From NCBI GenBank assembly GCA_949358305.1, contig OX442315.1, positions 29,972,427 to 30,036,426 on the forward strand: a DNA stretch of 64,000 bases, given 5' to 3'. Every line of letters begins with the position of its first letter. Position 1 is the stretch's first letter. The DNA is from Strigamia acuminata (lineage: Eukaryota > Arthropoda > Chilopoda > Geophilomorpha > Linotaeniidae). The notes below the pieces were generated by a model. It was not told the origin of the DNA. It saw nothing but the letters and a program-made list of their open reading frames with translations, and ran no database searches. This document shows positions 1 through 13,100 of the stretch, piece by piece. The translations under genes were made by a program, and so were the position numbers.

Positions 1-690
1 TTTGTTATACACAACTGTAAAATATTTGTAAATAAAATTAGTTGAAAATTAAAATGTCAGTGCTATGGTAACTAGAGTTTGTTGAAACTAGAATACATTT
101 GTTTGCCTTTACCCTGACTGAGTCTGACTCATCATGACCTTTTGAGATGAATAAAAATGAGCATTTGAAATCGTACTTAACCTAAATCTGCAGAAATTTT
201 TAAATGAAGCCAAGGTTAAAAAGCACAATCATTTTTGGGTTTGAGAGAGAAAAGCCGAAGTCAATGTGCGGATCTAAGCGATTTAATTAGAGAACCCCAT
301 ACATCCTACTGAAATTATAACTACAGTTAATAAGGAATTCTTGTCCACTTAATAGGAAAATAAACGAGTTAATGCATCTAAAAGTGAGCTTCCTGTCATA
401 TTTTACAATTAATTATTCAGTGTTAAAGAAAAAAGAAGAGAAATGTAAATATGAATACCGGTACCATTGTGTGTAATAAATCGCATGATTTTTCAATAAA
501 TGTGCGTTTTCTGCAGATTTAATGTTTGCAGATGTTGATAAATTTTATTTTTATTTTAATTTCTTTTATACAAAAATTTTAGTTTAGTGGAAAATATTTT
601 CTATTGGATTGGTTTCGAATTAAATTTAAATTTTTTCACGAACTAAAGTTTGCTTTACGTTATAAAAACTCTTAAAACGTTTATCAGAAA
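1..690. other. AT-rich stretch with no recognised gene
   Basis: No open frame of convincing length or composition and no splice-framed exon was found on either strand. It lies beyond the 3' end of the MFSD6-like gene. I see nothing specific in it. Confidence 0.5.
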
Positions 691-1293
691 CAGGGGCGGA
701 TTAAGGGAGGGCAATGCGGCAAATATTTCAGGTCCCCCGATTCTAAAGGCCCCCTGGAACACTGTGCACGTACAATACAATTCATATACAATTTTTTTCA
801 TATAAAAATGCATCTTTTCAAAGAGAAATTCATGTTTATTGTCTGAAAATGCATTTTTATTGTCCGAAAAATCAAAAATGCATTTTGATTGTCTGAAAAT
901 GCATTTTTATTGTCCGAAAAATCAAAAATGCATTTTGATTGTCTGAAAATGTATTTTATTGTCTGAAAATGCTCAAAATAAAATTATTTCTCATAATGCA
1001 TTTTTTTGTCTGCAAATGCATTTTTTTTGCTTCCAACTTTTGTAAAGCTGAAGATGTTATTTCTGAATACTCATGGTAAAAACGGATTTCCTGTCTGGAG
1101 AGCCTTTCTCTCAACCATGTTTATGGCCCCCAATTGAAAAAAAAATGTTCAAACACATACTTTATTGAAACCTTTTCTTGAGTACAAACTTTTGTTTTTG
1201 AACCAAGGGGCCCCGCAGTCCCATGGGGCCCTTCTCCGTCGAGAACTGCAACAATCTAAGTTATAAATCCACTCCTGCTTCAACCCGGCCCTG
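691..1293. mobile_element. hAT-like MITE, about 600 bp
   Basis: The left end starts CAGGGGCGGATTAAG and the right end, read on the other strand, starts CAGGGCCGGGTTGAAG. These are imperfect terminal inverted repeats of about 20 bp. The flanks ATCAGAAA (683-690) and ATCAGACG (1294-1301) match at 6 of 8 positions, consistent with a decayed 8-bp target duplication of hAT type. There is no coding capacity. Inside are a short tandem array (about 840-1010) and C/G-rich patches near both ends. Related CAGGGNCGGATCTA heads occur at 54122 and 54221, so this is a family in the genome. Confidence 0.6.
840..1025. repeat. Tandem repeat inside the MITE
   Basis: Several imperfect copies of a unit built around TGTCTGAAAATGCATTTT alternate with a TGTCCGAAAAATC variant. 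One roughly 50-bp block is repeated nearly exactly. It is non-coding and internal to the hAT-like element. Confidence 0.7.
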
Positions 1294-1549
1294 ATCAGAC
1301 GATCAGTTCTTCTATAATCAATTATTGACTATTTGTTATCATTTAAAATTTTATTATACAAAAAGATTAAAATTAATTTAAAATTTAAATTCTGTATAAA
1401 AAAATGAAAAATAATTTTCATTTTAACAATGAGCAAATTTCAAAGTGTGTGTACGTGGTATTCTGGATTTTCTAAACTGATGTTTCTGAATTTGGTAAAT
1501 CTCCATCAACTATATCAACTCCTTTTTCAGGCGCTAAAAAAAATTAAAA

Positions 1550-4500
1550 TTAAAAAATCATCCAGTTTAAATAAATAAATAAATATAACCCACGACTGTA
1601 ACAAGGGCTCTTTTTTGATCCTAGTGTCAAATGACCGATGGCATAAGCAACACCAAGGACACAACTGGTATATCCCAATGCTTCGAACGAACTACGGAGT
1701 CCCATAGAAGCCGCAATCGAGCCACCAACAATATTTCCGATTCCAGATCCTGTAATTAAATGATAAAATAAACGAAAATACAATAAAAGTCTCAATTAAA
1801 ATTTACCTATTTCGTAATTAATGCAGCGTAATATTGCTTGCATTGTCGCTGTCAATCCTTTTGGTGCTAAGCTATTTGCTAATGTTACCGCTGAAGCCAA
1901 TTTAAGACAACTGGTAAAAAATTTCAGTATTTCTAATGCAATCGCCCACCATGGATTCCTAAAATAAAAAAATAAAAATTTTAATTTTCAATATTTCAGG
2001 TTTTAGGTAAACCCAATATTTAGTATATGGGTCACATCGTTTGATCACTGAAGATGATCATTTGATCGAAAGGCTTATGCTGTAGATTTATTGTGTTGTA
2101 GTTTAGAGCAACAATTAATATCATTAAAATCTCTTGATTATTCTTGCCAAGGTAAATTTTTCGCCTTGATATTTGTCATTGGACTTTTAAACCGCATTTC
2201 TCAAGGTGAATAACAATGAATAGAATTGTTTGAGTGATGCATAATTTTTAAGCAGAGTAAAATCTGATAAATGGACTAACTGTAATTTTACTTTTAGCAA
2301 GACTGAAAGAGAAATCTTGCTTTACTACCTTTACTAGTGAAACAAGATGACTCTTGAAACTTAGGAACATATATAAATAAACTGTAAACTTACACTATGA
2401 CTGAGTAACAAAAGAGTTGAATTGAATAACAGATGAATGCAATTATTAAAAGATTAACCCTTCCTATCCGATTCATAATTGTATCAGCAAAAAACATCGT
2501 TGGAATACAAATAAGTGACCCAACAGTACGAGAAAACCCTAAAATTAAAAACAATTATTAAATTATAAATAAAATAAAAATATATTCATATACCGTAATC
2601 ATACCTAGTAAAAACTTAGAACTACCAATGTCCAACAAAAAGACAAATAAAAATGTCTCTATAAAACCCCAAATTGCACCGAGAAAGAATACAGCAATGT
2701 ATAATAGAATTGCACTCCATGTGTGAAATAATTTCTTCAAATCCCGAATCTTCAACTGGGAATGGGGTTGTATCTTCACATCGAGCGAATAAATGACAAC
2801 AAAAATGGTCATCAGAAGTAAAACATCGAATAGAATAAAAGCAGGAATGTATGAAAATGGACCTAAAATAATTTGTAAAATTAAACATTATTTATTTGTA
2901 TATTTTATTTTATTTTTTAGAATTTTATTACCAGGTCGTTGATGGTACATCAGATCCACAAAAATCCCCGCGACTGGTGTGAATATCGCGCCAGCAACAT
3001 TGGACCAAACCCTTTGTTTTCCATATTCTCCATTGAATTCTTTACTTTGGATCAATATTGCAGACTCGAGTAAAGGATAGCATGCTGATAGGGTTAATAT
3101 ACACAACAACCTCAATACAAAATATGTATAAAACGTGATGTTGGGATTCCCAACTTGTTTAGAACAACTGGCAACTTCATTTTGATCCGAAACCAAGTGT
3201 CCACCGCAGTCTAATCGACACAGGAGTTTACGCGCGGGACAACTCATGTCACCGAATTGTTCGTCATTCAATATTACAGTGTGGATTCGATAGGCACAAG
3301 TGAAATATGCCTTGTATATTTCAGGATACTTGACGAGTGTGAAATTTGATGCAGCGAGCAAACCGTCTTCGAAATCCAAGCAACGTTGGTATTGCTTGTA
3401 TCCGAAACACAATTTGGCCGTATCGTTACGTGGTTTAGGTGTTGTATTTCCATTAGGTTCGTCGGGCCAACATGCATATTTACAGGATTGGGTTGAAAAT
3501 TTTGTTCCGTTTTCTTCAAACTTAATCGGACATGAATATGATGACTCGGAAAATTTACACGAGTCCATAATTAAATATGCACCACTGGGTGTACATGAAA
3601 ATTTTATATCCGCTTTTTCCGTGCTAATTGAAGTTGGAGGTATAAATAGTAAACACGTGTGTAGAACTGCAGTTGCGATGATGAGAACAGATAATACCAG
3701 TTTAAAATGACCTGTTTTATCAGTTAGATATCCTAAAAGACAAATAAGAGTTTTGTTATTTTTGTTATTTTGTTATTTTGTTATTTTGTTATTTCCGTAA
3801 GTACACAGAAGGTGCATTCAAAGTTGAAGAGACTACAATTATTTGGAATTTTAATTACAGACATTAAATCGGAAGATTGCAATCTATCTTTGCACCAAAT
3901 CAAGGCTTTTTCAGTACAATAAATTGTCTCTTATAACCCTAGTGCAATGTGTAACTCATTAGAAAATATTACCTGCAATTGGAGAACCTGCAAATGATAC
4001 AAGCAATAAAAATGCATAGACTACAGCCGTCTGTTGAATAGATAATCCTAAACTTTGCATATGCACGCTAAGAAATGGTAGTAATGAAAATACGCCTGTA
4101 ATAATACATTGAAAAAAAAATAAAGAAAAATTAGTTCATTTTTAAAACATTTTAATCTAAATAATAATAATAATAATAATAATCTTTTATCTTTTCATAA
4201 ATTTGTTTTTATTATTTCCAATAATTTAGTTTATTCATTAGCAAATGAGAAAGTGATTTATTTATATCTTGGTATCTTTTGTTTTACAAGTTAGTGGAAG
4301 CAGTATGCTTTTGTAATTAGTCATTGCACACTGAAATCTTATCAGGTGCTCATTACTCACACCTCTGACTGGTTTAAACAAAAAAAAAATAACTAGACTT
4401 TTTTTAATCAATCATAGTGCTTCATCACCAAAGATTAAAATAAAATTGTGTAAAGAATCTTTCCACAAAAAGAAAGTAATCGTAAATTACACGTGCCTGA

Positions 4501-5015
4501 AATAATCTGATCACAAGGGAACACAAGTGCAAAGTGCAATTAAAACTTTAACACTTAAAATTATTTGACATTGCCGCCATTTTTTTTTATTTTGTTGACC
4601 AATTTAATTGTTCAAAGTATTTTATAGTTTAGAATAATCAAAGACAATTCGTTTTTGATTTATAAGTATTGAATGCAGCCAACGATGCTTATTGAAGCAA
4701 AATTAGAGCAATAAATGTTGATATCGCACGTTTCAAATATTTAAAAAATGTCAACGTTTCACAACGGTTTTGCGGCTATTTTTTCTAATAATTTTGAATT
4801 TAAAACTATCCGTTTTAAAAACTAAATATATGACTAAAGAGACAGATAATTAATCATTAAACCGTTGACTAACTCTTTTCAGCTTAAAAAAAAACCAAAA
4901 GGGTAAATAAATATTAAAACTTACCTCCATAGAATAGAAATACAGCAACTTTAAGTGGAATAAGTGGCTTAGTCTCTTCGTACAAATTCAGCAATTTCTT
5001 TTTGCAGCTTGCCAT
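1550..5015 (-). CDS. MFSD6-like major facilitator membrane protein
   Basis: Seven exons (5015-4925, 4095-3973, 3732-2932, 2862-2605, 2538-2394, 1958-1807, 1749-1550) give 589 residues with consistent GT-AG phases. Hydrophobic segments lie in residues 20-110 and throughout the C-terminal half. Exon 3 adds a large Cys-rich, N-glycosylation-rich extramembrane loop (about residues 115-270). Exon 6 begins with an NPWW motif followed by Gly-rich helices, as in the MFSD6 / MFS_1-like family. These are plasma-membrane proteins of poorly known substrate. The start follows a short N-terminus (MASCKKK) typical of a cytosolic tail. The last about 25 residues look low-quality (Tyr/Phe/Leu), so the natural C-terminus could differ. 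Family is confident; exact orthology is inferred. Confidence 0.85.
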
Positions 5016-7167
5016 CGTGGTCTTTTACACTGGTCTACGAAAACTAGGGTCAAATTCGAAAACTTTAATCGCGACCCTGTCAAGCACATGATAAAAGGAA
5101 AAGAACCTTTTAATTGCATGCGTTTACATTCTGCACATGCCTGATGCCTAACTCAAACTTAAATAAAAATTATTTGATTTATAGTACACATGTACTTGAT
5201 AATATAAAGTCCAACTGGATATATTTAGTACGCAATCATCAATAGAAATTCTAGCTATAAATGTGAACTTTCACATTTTAATAGTGCAAAACGAAATTTA
5301 AAAAAGAAAAATTTTGAAAAACAATTTTTAAATAAATTTTGAAAAAAAAACAATTAATCAAGGTTATCATCTAAAAGTTGTGATAAGACGTGAATAACAA
5401 ACAAACTGATAAAATCATGTTTTGTTGATAAACGAAAAAAAATAAAATTAAAACCAATACGTACAAAATTTCTGCGCGAAAGTAAAAAGAATGGCATTTT
5501 TCGTTATCAATAACACATCTACAGTTCAAAAACCCCATTTTTTTTGCAATATCGTTTAAATAACTCATTTTTTGTTGTTGTAATGGCAATACCAACATCG
5601 TATTAGATATTTTTATCAAGTTTTACAAATCCTCTTTATATTTCCAGTAACTATTTGGCACTAATACATTCTTAAATAGTTGTTGTTGTACTTACTTACG
5701 AAAGTTATCCAGAAACAAACGTGTGGCTTTACAAGGTATGTATTAACGTCCCAGGTTCTTCACCATCTAGTCTGTGTTGTTTTGAATTATCTCTCAACAG
5801 ATTATTTCTGCAAGTGGGTTGGTCGATGCAATAGAATGTTATAATCATCACTCATCTTATTGTATCAAGTTCACATGCTCAATTAATTGAATTATCGGAA
5901 TGAGTGAATAAAATCATCTAAATGAGTACACATGGTATTGTTACGCGTCTGCTCTAATTCAACCAATTACGGTTCTAAAAAAATCCAAAATGGCTATTGC
6001 CATTGGATTTTATAAGCAATTTGCTGACTGAAAGATAAAAACATTCCAAAAGCAAAAGATGCGTTCAATATTATTTACTAACTTTAGTATTGCTTCGACG
6101 ATGCATATTGTTTTACTATTGATATAAGTCTTGTATTAATCACGACGCAAAGCGCATCCAATTAAAGTCGTTAAAGTCACATTGACGTCATTATTTAACG
6201 CATCCACCCTACGAGATGTAGGATATTCAAACCCATAGTTGAAACGTGCACTTTGGTAAGTATCGTAATACTATTACGTTATTTAGAATACCGGTAGTCC
6301 AATTGTACTAACTAAAGCTTTGATTATAATCAATGTTTTACGAAAGCATTCTTGAAGATCTACAGATCTTATTAAAAGAATCCTTTTCCTGCAACACTGT
6401 AACAATTCAAACTTACATAATTTACACAATTGTTAAAACTTAAAATTTAATTTTAAAAAAATAATCAGTTTTTAATTTCCTAATGAGTCACTTAATCCGC
6501 TTAAACGTCGTTGGATATTGGATAGGCTGATACAATACATGCTCAGAAATCTATAACAGAAGGCACCTAATGATCAATAATTTGTAAATTTAATTTTTTC
6601 TCCAAGTTTTAAATTATTTACAGTTTTGAACACATTTCTAGACTATCCTAAATGTATAGCAATAATGAAGCCTTAGCGTCTAAGAAAACTCCCTTATGAG
6701 CATAAAATGTGAACCAGGATACTTTTACCTATCATCATTTTCGACGGTCAATACCATTTAATCGTCTATTTTGTATAAAAATGATCTGTGTTTAGCATTT
6801 CCAATTCTTTTGTTTTTTAAATATATTTATTATATTAAAATGCACATTAGAATCAAAGTATAAAGCAACAATTTGATATGAGTTTTTATTACAACTTTTT
6901 TCATTATTTTCGTTTTCAAAGAATAACCGCGGTTAAAAATGTTTATTATTCACTTGGGATTGATTCTTGTCAATTTCAAATGTGACCTATTCGCACTGAT
7001 TGCACTAAATTACACAAAAATAGCTGTTACCTCTCAAAAGCAAAATAGAGCTTCCATGTTAATTGTTCAAGTAAATAAAGAAAAAATAAAATTTTATGCA
7101 GCATAACTATCCATACAAATCGGATGATTTTCTAAATTTAAATTTAAATTTAATTTCACACTTCTTT
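5016..7167. other. Intergenic region between MFSD6-like 5' end and GAPVD1 3' end
   Basis: AT-rich DNA with only short chance frames. It must hold the MFSD6-like promoter and the GAPVD1 3' untranslated region. I found no repeat with clear termini and no additional exon. Confidence 0.5.
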
Positions 7168-10100
7168 TTACTCTTCGTACTCCATAGTCTTGATAAACTG
7201 GACAGCCGAACAAAAGTATGTCCACCAGTAATCCTCTTCACTGGCAATACGTTTCTGATAGAAACTATTCACATATTGAATGCTCGACAGAAGATTCGGA
7301 GGATTAGCATTGACCAGAATGTATACTAACACAGGCATAAAATCGTCTGCACCCGGAACAGAGTTCTCATTGGCTAATCTCAGTAAATTGATAATTGTGG
7401 TACAACAACGGAAAACGCAGTGTAATTTATCTTGAGGTGTCTGCAACACAAAAATAGCTATTAGCTTTGCACTCATTCAAAATATCACCGACAAGATCGA
7501 CCCTGGCCAGATTAACCATACTGTATTTGACCGATTAAGAGTCGCCCTCGAATAGTAGCCGCGGCTGAGACACTAAGAATACCGTATTTTTGCAAAAGTA
7601 CGATATTGTTTCTGTATTTAACCTCAGGAACGATAAACGTACGCTAAATTCGTGACATTCAGACTTCGTTTGTTACATTAAACAAGTGTAACATACGAAA
7701 AACCGAAATTGTAATTGCTGACAAAAATGGCGGTTTTGAATAAGAGCCGCGGCTCTTAATTGATAAAATACGGTATTATATTATTAAGTGCGTTCAAATT
7801 GGTTAAGATAAATCTTCTTATATGTTTTAAGTTGATAATCTCATATTCACTTAAGGATAGAATGTTTTTATATCATATAAGCTAACCCATTTATTATGCT
7901 TAACTTTTCCCAGCCTTATCTTAAGTAACAATGAGCTAATTTGCGTGTACTAAACTGAATGTTCAACAATCATTCAGATCTCAGCTGCCCACAAACATGT
8001 GCATCAGTGATAAAAAAATTCAATAATAAAATTATTTATTTTACTTACATATTTCAATAATATTTATTCATATTTTCTCGCACACCCATAAAAAATATAT
8101 TATGTACAATGGACTCCTCTAGACCAGGGATAGTTGGATCCTGGAAAAAGACTAGTCTGGAGGAGTGCCCAGTCTCCGGAGAGGCACCCAGTCTGCAGTG
8201 TTATCGGCTGGACTGAGTATAAAGTAGTTTTTGTACAAATATTACTCTGTGAGACTGAGAATTTGTCGCGGAATAGAAGTAATAAAGGATTTTTTCAATA
8301 ATCTGTATTTAATCCACAGATTAAACGCATATCGTTGAATATTACTACGTGCATTCAATAACTCATAAACGATCGTTTAAACCCAATTAAACAAGCTGAA
8401 AATAAACGACCTATTTTAGGTCGTTTAAATCTCCGTGTAACTAGTCTTCTCATTCAAATCACATATTTTTGGCAGCAATCTTGAATTTCCGTTAGATTGA
8501 TCGCAACGATGAAAGATATAAGTACAATTTTGCAGCAGTTATATTTTTTTTTGAGGAAACAACAATAATAATCAAAACTATCGTTATTATTTGGGCTTGA
8601 AAATAGAAAAAAGCGAGGAAAGAAAAAAATCTCTAAAAAAAATACTCGCATGCCACTTGCAGCGTGGATGATGACCTAGAACTTCATCTAAAATTCCAGA
8701 TCAAGTTTGGCAGTTAAACAATCGTTTATAAATGAATTTGGGTCCTAGAATTTTGCCTGGTCTTTGGTATGCCTTGCCTAGAGTGAGTTCACTACACCAT
8801 GTGTGCAGTCTCCATTGTTTATGGATATCTATTTCTGTAAAAACGTGTTTTTGACAAAAAAAAACTTGATGACATCAGATATCCTCTAATGTAAGCAATA
8901 TAATCTACAAATTTGTACGTTAAATATTTTTAGCACATCGTCTCGCATCCTCTTTGGGTGCGTGTACCACTGGTTAATAACCACTGATTTAAACAAGCTC
9001 TAAGTATTTGCTAAACCAATTTGAATGCACCTATTTTAAAATATGGAATTTGCTAATTTATCTAAACTATCTAATGGATTCCTTCTCCCAATCAATTAAA
9101 ATTATTGTTCAACAATAATCTATTTAATTCCATCTGCTACGGAAAGTTTCCATAGATGATATAATTAATTCATCCGTTTTCAGATTTACATCAACTAAGA
9201 ACAACAAAATTTCAAGGCTAACAGGAAGTCCAAATACCAGAACTACGTAATTTTACGTAATAATCATAAGATATCATCTCAGTAGCTTTGTTGTTGGTAA
9301 TTAACCACTTTTTTTCTTTAATTACGACCTACCTTAAACGCATTTATCGTGATGATTTCTGCTTGAGCAGCTGGCCATGGGCATTCGTAATGATAAATCT
9401 ATAAATCGATTCCAATTAATAAAACATTCGAAAGAAAAACTAAATGCACATTAAAATATCTATATATCTAATTTTACCTTGGGAATTTGCAAGTATTTGT
9501 GATTCGGTGTTATAATCTTCGCCAATTTTTGAATATGTTCATAAATTAACCTAAACAAATACAAAAATTATAATCATAAAGTTAATGTTTCTTTGATAGT
9601 TGCTTACTTGTCATTCATAACATCACAGTCACCATTTGGATACAAAGCGTGAATATACATTTGGCTCATTATGGTGCGCTCAATAACAATTTGAGCATGT
9701 TTAATCTGATCTTCACTAGCCGCTACAGTTTGAAACGATATTAAACATAAATTCAAACGACTCAAATCGGTACAAACCTTGCCACAATGGATCTGCCTCC
9801 ATTTCTTTATACAATTCGTTTAAAAATTGTTCCACTAAATCTGTTTTTTCATCAGAAACCGTCAACTTCTGAAATTCTTCCACAAACGTAAGAATTGCTC
9901 GTTCCCGTTTTTCCAAAAACATCCGCACACACACGGAAATCATAAATTTTTTACACACAACTTTATCTCTGTTTGGAATAATAAAAAAAACACACATTAA
10001 TTAACTATAATTTTAAATTTACGATATAAAAATACCGTTCAACTCTATCCAAAACCCTTTCTAAATGAGCCAAAGTTGTGAGCAAATTCTGACGGCATCG

Positions 10101-13100
10101 TATCAAATACGCGATGTAAGGAGAACGATTTTTGTAATCCTGGCGCAAAGAACGAAATAATTTTTTCGACCTACAAAAATAAAAATAAAAAATAAATTAT
10201 TTTATAATTTATAAAAATGATTATTTCATCAATATTTACCCATCTTTATCAAAAAGTCGAACGCATCGCAGAGCTTCGAGTAACTGCGCAATCAGTTGCC
10301 GATCCTGCAAATTGACAGCTTCGGCATGTTGCATTTTGAGAAACGCCACAAGATCGGTGTCGTTGTTTTTATCAACATCACCGCACGAATTTTTCAACAG
10401 ATTGTGACCCCACGGAAGTGCAGCAACATCGGCAGAACTCAAAACCAATCGCAGTTTACGTTTCGCATCTGCAAACGCGTAAGACGAGTTGTTCGTATCC
10501 ACAGCTAAATTAAAGTCTTCCGCAACGTTTTCCTTTTCTTTTTCGTTCATCAGACGCAAATTTGATTCATTTACAGCGACTGTGCCGTCAGTTTCAGTGC
10601 TCGGTTTTTTGCGGTATTTAGCCAAAATGGCATCTCCGACTTCGGATACAGTGACCTTCGATTCGTCGTAAGACGAGACGCGTAGATGTTTATACATCGG
10701 AAGGAAATCATCTCGAAATACTTCACCACCACCCGCTAGAAAAACCAAAACATTACACACATCAAATCTCCTTTAAATTAGTCATTTTACTTATATTGCC
10801 TTTATCAAATGGCCGACATGGCAAACCTATGTCCTCGTGGCTGTGCGACGATTTACGAATCCGTGCAGCTGAAGTTAATTAAAATAAAATTAATTACCCG
10901 TAAACATAATACAGTCGAAACTCTTTATAACGAATCGCGATATAACGAATTATCGCTATAACGAATTATTGAAAATGACTTGGTTGGCCAGCCATAGAAC
11001 ACCATGTTAAATATATTCGTTATAACGAATTTCGATATAACGAATTATTCGTTATAACGAACAAGTTTTCAGGTACACTGTAATACCAACAAGCCCTCGT
11101 TATAACGAATTTTCAAAACTGATCACATGACTCACAACATCTTATGCCCATGTTAGGAACACATTTAGAAAAAATGAAAAATTTTGTGTTTTAAAATGGC
11201 TGCCAAATGAGAAGAAATTTTGATTTAGGACAAGTTGAACATTTTTAATGCCATTAACAATGGCAAGAAGCTACCAATTGTAGCAGTTGAGTTTAATTTG
11301 TCCCGTTTTAACAATTTCAACAGTTTTTAAGAATCGGATAAAATTAACATGATTTTATGAATAAATAATGTTGTTTATGATAAAATTTTATTTTTTTCAG
11401 CTAATTCGTTTTAACGAATTCTCGTTATAACGAATCGATTTGTTCGGTCCCTTGCGATTCGTTATAAAGAGTTTCGACTGTACGAGCAAACTGCTGAATT
11501 ACTTTTGAATGGAAGTTTTAGATTCTTAAAAAAGCTTTTCTTGTTTTTCTGGTCATTTAAATCTAACGAATCCTGAAAAAAAATAATTTTATTTTTTTAT
11601 TTTTCATTACTACATTCGTAAAAAATTAAATTTAAAATTGTTTATATTTACCTTATCACCTCTCTCAGCAGTTTTATCAAAACTAATTGATTTTGGAATA
11701 GTATCACCACGTATAGTCACGCACGAATCATGTGCCAATCCACCTTCCACTAAAAATAAAGATAACAATTCACAAAAACGAAACTAACAACTAAACTTTC
11801 TCACGTTTTGCCTCTCCACCCGCACTGCCACTACTACTACTACCCGAGCTCGCCAAACTTCCACTACTCAATCTAACACCACTCGCGACTTCGTTTTCGG
11901 TTTGTTTGCGTTTCTTTTCAGTTTGCAACATGGTATCGTGCGATTCGAAATTTATATGCGGTTTTCCTGATGCACCTACTTATTATTAAATTTACAAACG
12001 ACAATTCTAATCAACACATCCGATTAAATTCAATTAAAAAGTTACATTTTGGTTGTGACTTAGAAGTGTGAGCCATTGTTCGTTGCCTTTCATTGTCACT
12101 ATCGCTAATATGTAGCGATAACAATGCATCGACAGTTTGGTTTGTCCATTCCCCAGACGCACCGGGAATGAAAACAGAAGTATCCGTCGATAACATCCCC
12201 GATTCAGGTAACTCGCCGAGGGAAATTGATAATCGTCCTTAAAAAAATATAAACATGTTAACAACAAAATAAATAATACAAATAAAAAATATTAAATACC
12301 TAAACTTTGCATTCCCATTACTTCAGTAGCATTACACGGTTCACCGCTTTCCCAAGCGTCGTTTATTAAGCCAGAAGATGGAGAACTGTTGCGTTTTGAA
12401 CGCAAATCAAGCCTTAAAATGCAAATAAATAATCAAAAACAAACAAAAAATTGTATTTTCAAAATACCTTTCCACCGAGGAATCTGTTTCCGGAGCATAA
12501 GGATCAAACTTTTCCAAAACCGACGTTAATTTATTGAAATTTTGACACGTTTTCGTGCCGTCATCAACATCCGATGGTAAATTCGCCTTATTTGAAAATG
12601 CGAACGAATAACCAGCATCGCTGTCTTTGATTGGTTCAAAATTTAAGCGATCGACTAATTTCTTTGCTGCATGGTGCGATTCGGACCTACCAATATTTAC
12701 ATCGGTGAGCGTCTTAACTGGTACGCTATCAATAGGACTTCGGCTACCTGTACAAAACCATAATTCAACATCAAAATAATTCATCGATAAACTTAATTAT
12801 ACCAGAAGCTCTCGGCGTAATGTTTTCATCAATATTATTTTCCGGCATAGAAACCAACGATTCGTCGTGCCCATCCGTTTCAATGTCAAACCGTGTAGCA
12901 TCGTCAGATCGAGCGACGCTGGCAGTGTCGTCGGACCGAGTCACGCTCCCAGTATCATCAGTATCGACATCTTGCATTCTCTCCGAATCGGAAACCAGAA
13001 CATCCGTGCTCCACGCCTCGCTTCCTGTGTCGGCAACGTCGGTTCCATGCAAACCAAATTGAACCTGCGATGAATTTTAAAATAATATAAAATAAAATAA

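Noticed and set aside
11481-11503. Splice donor GTACAG created by the TA duplication of the pogo-like MITE
   Set aside because: Using it makes the next exon terminate quickly; GTAATT at 11502 keeps the GAPVD1 frame.
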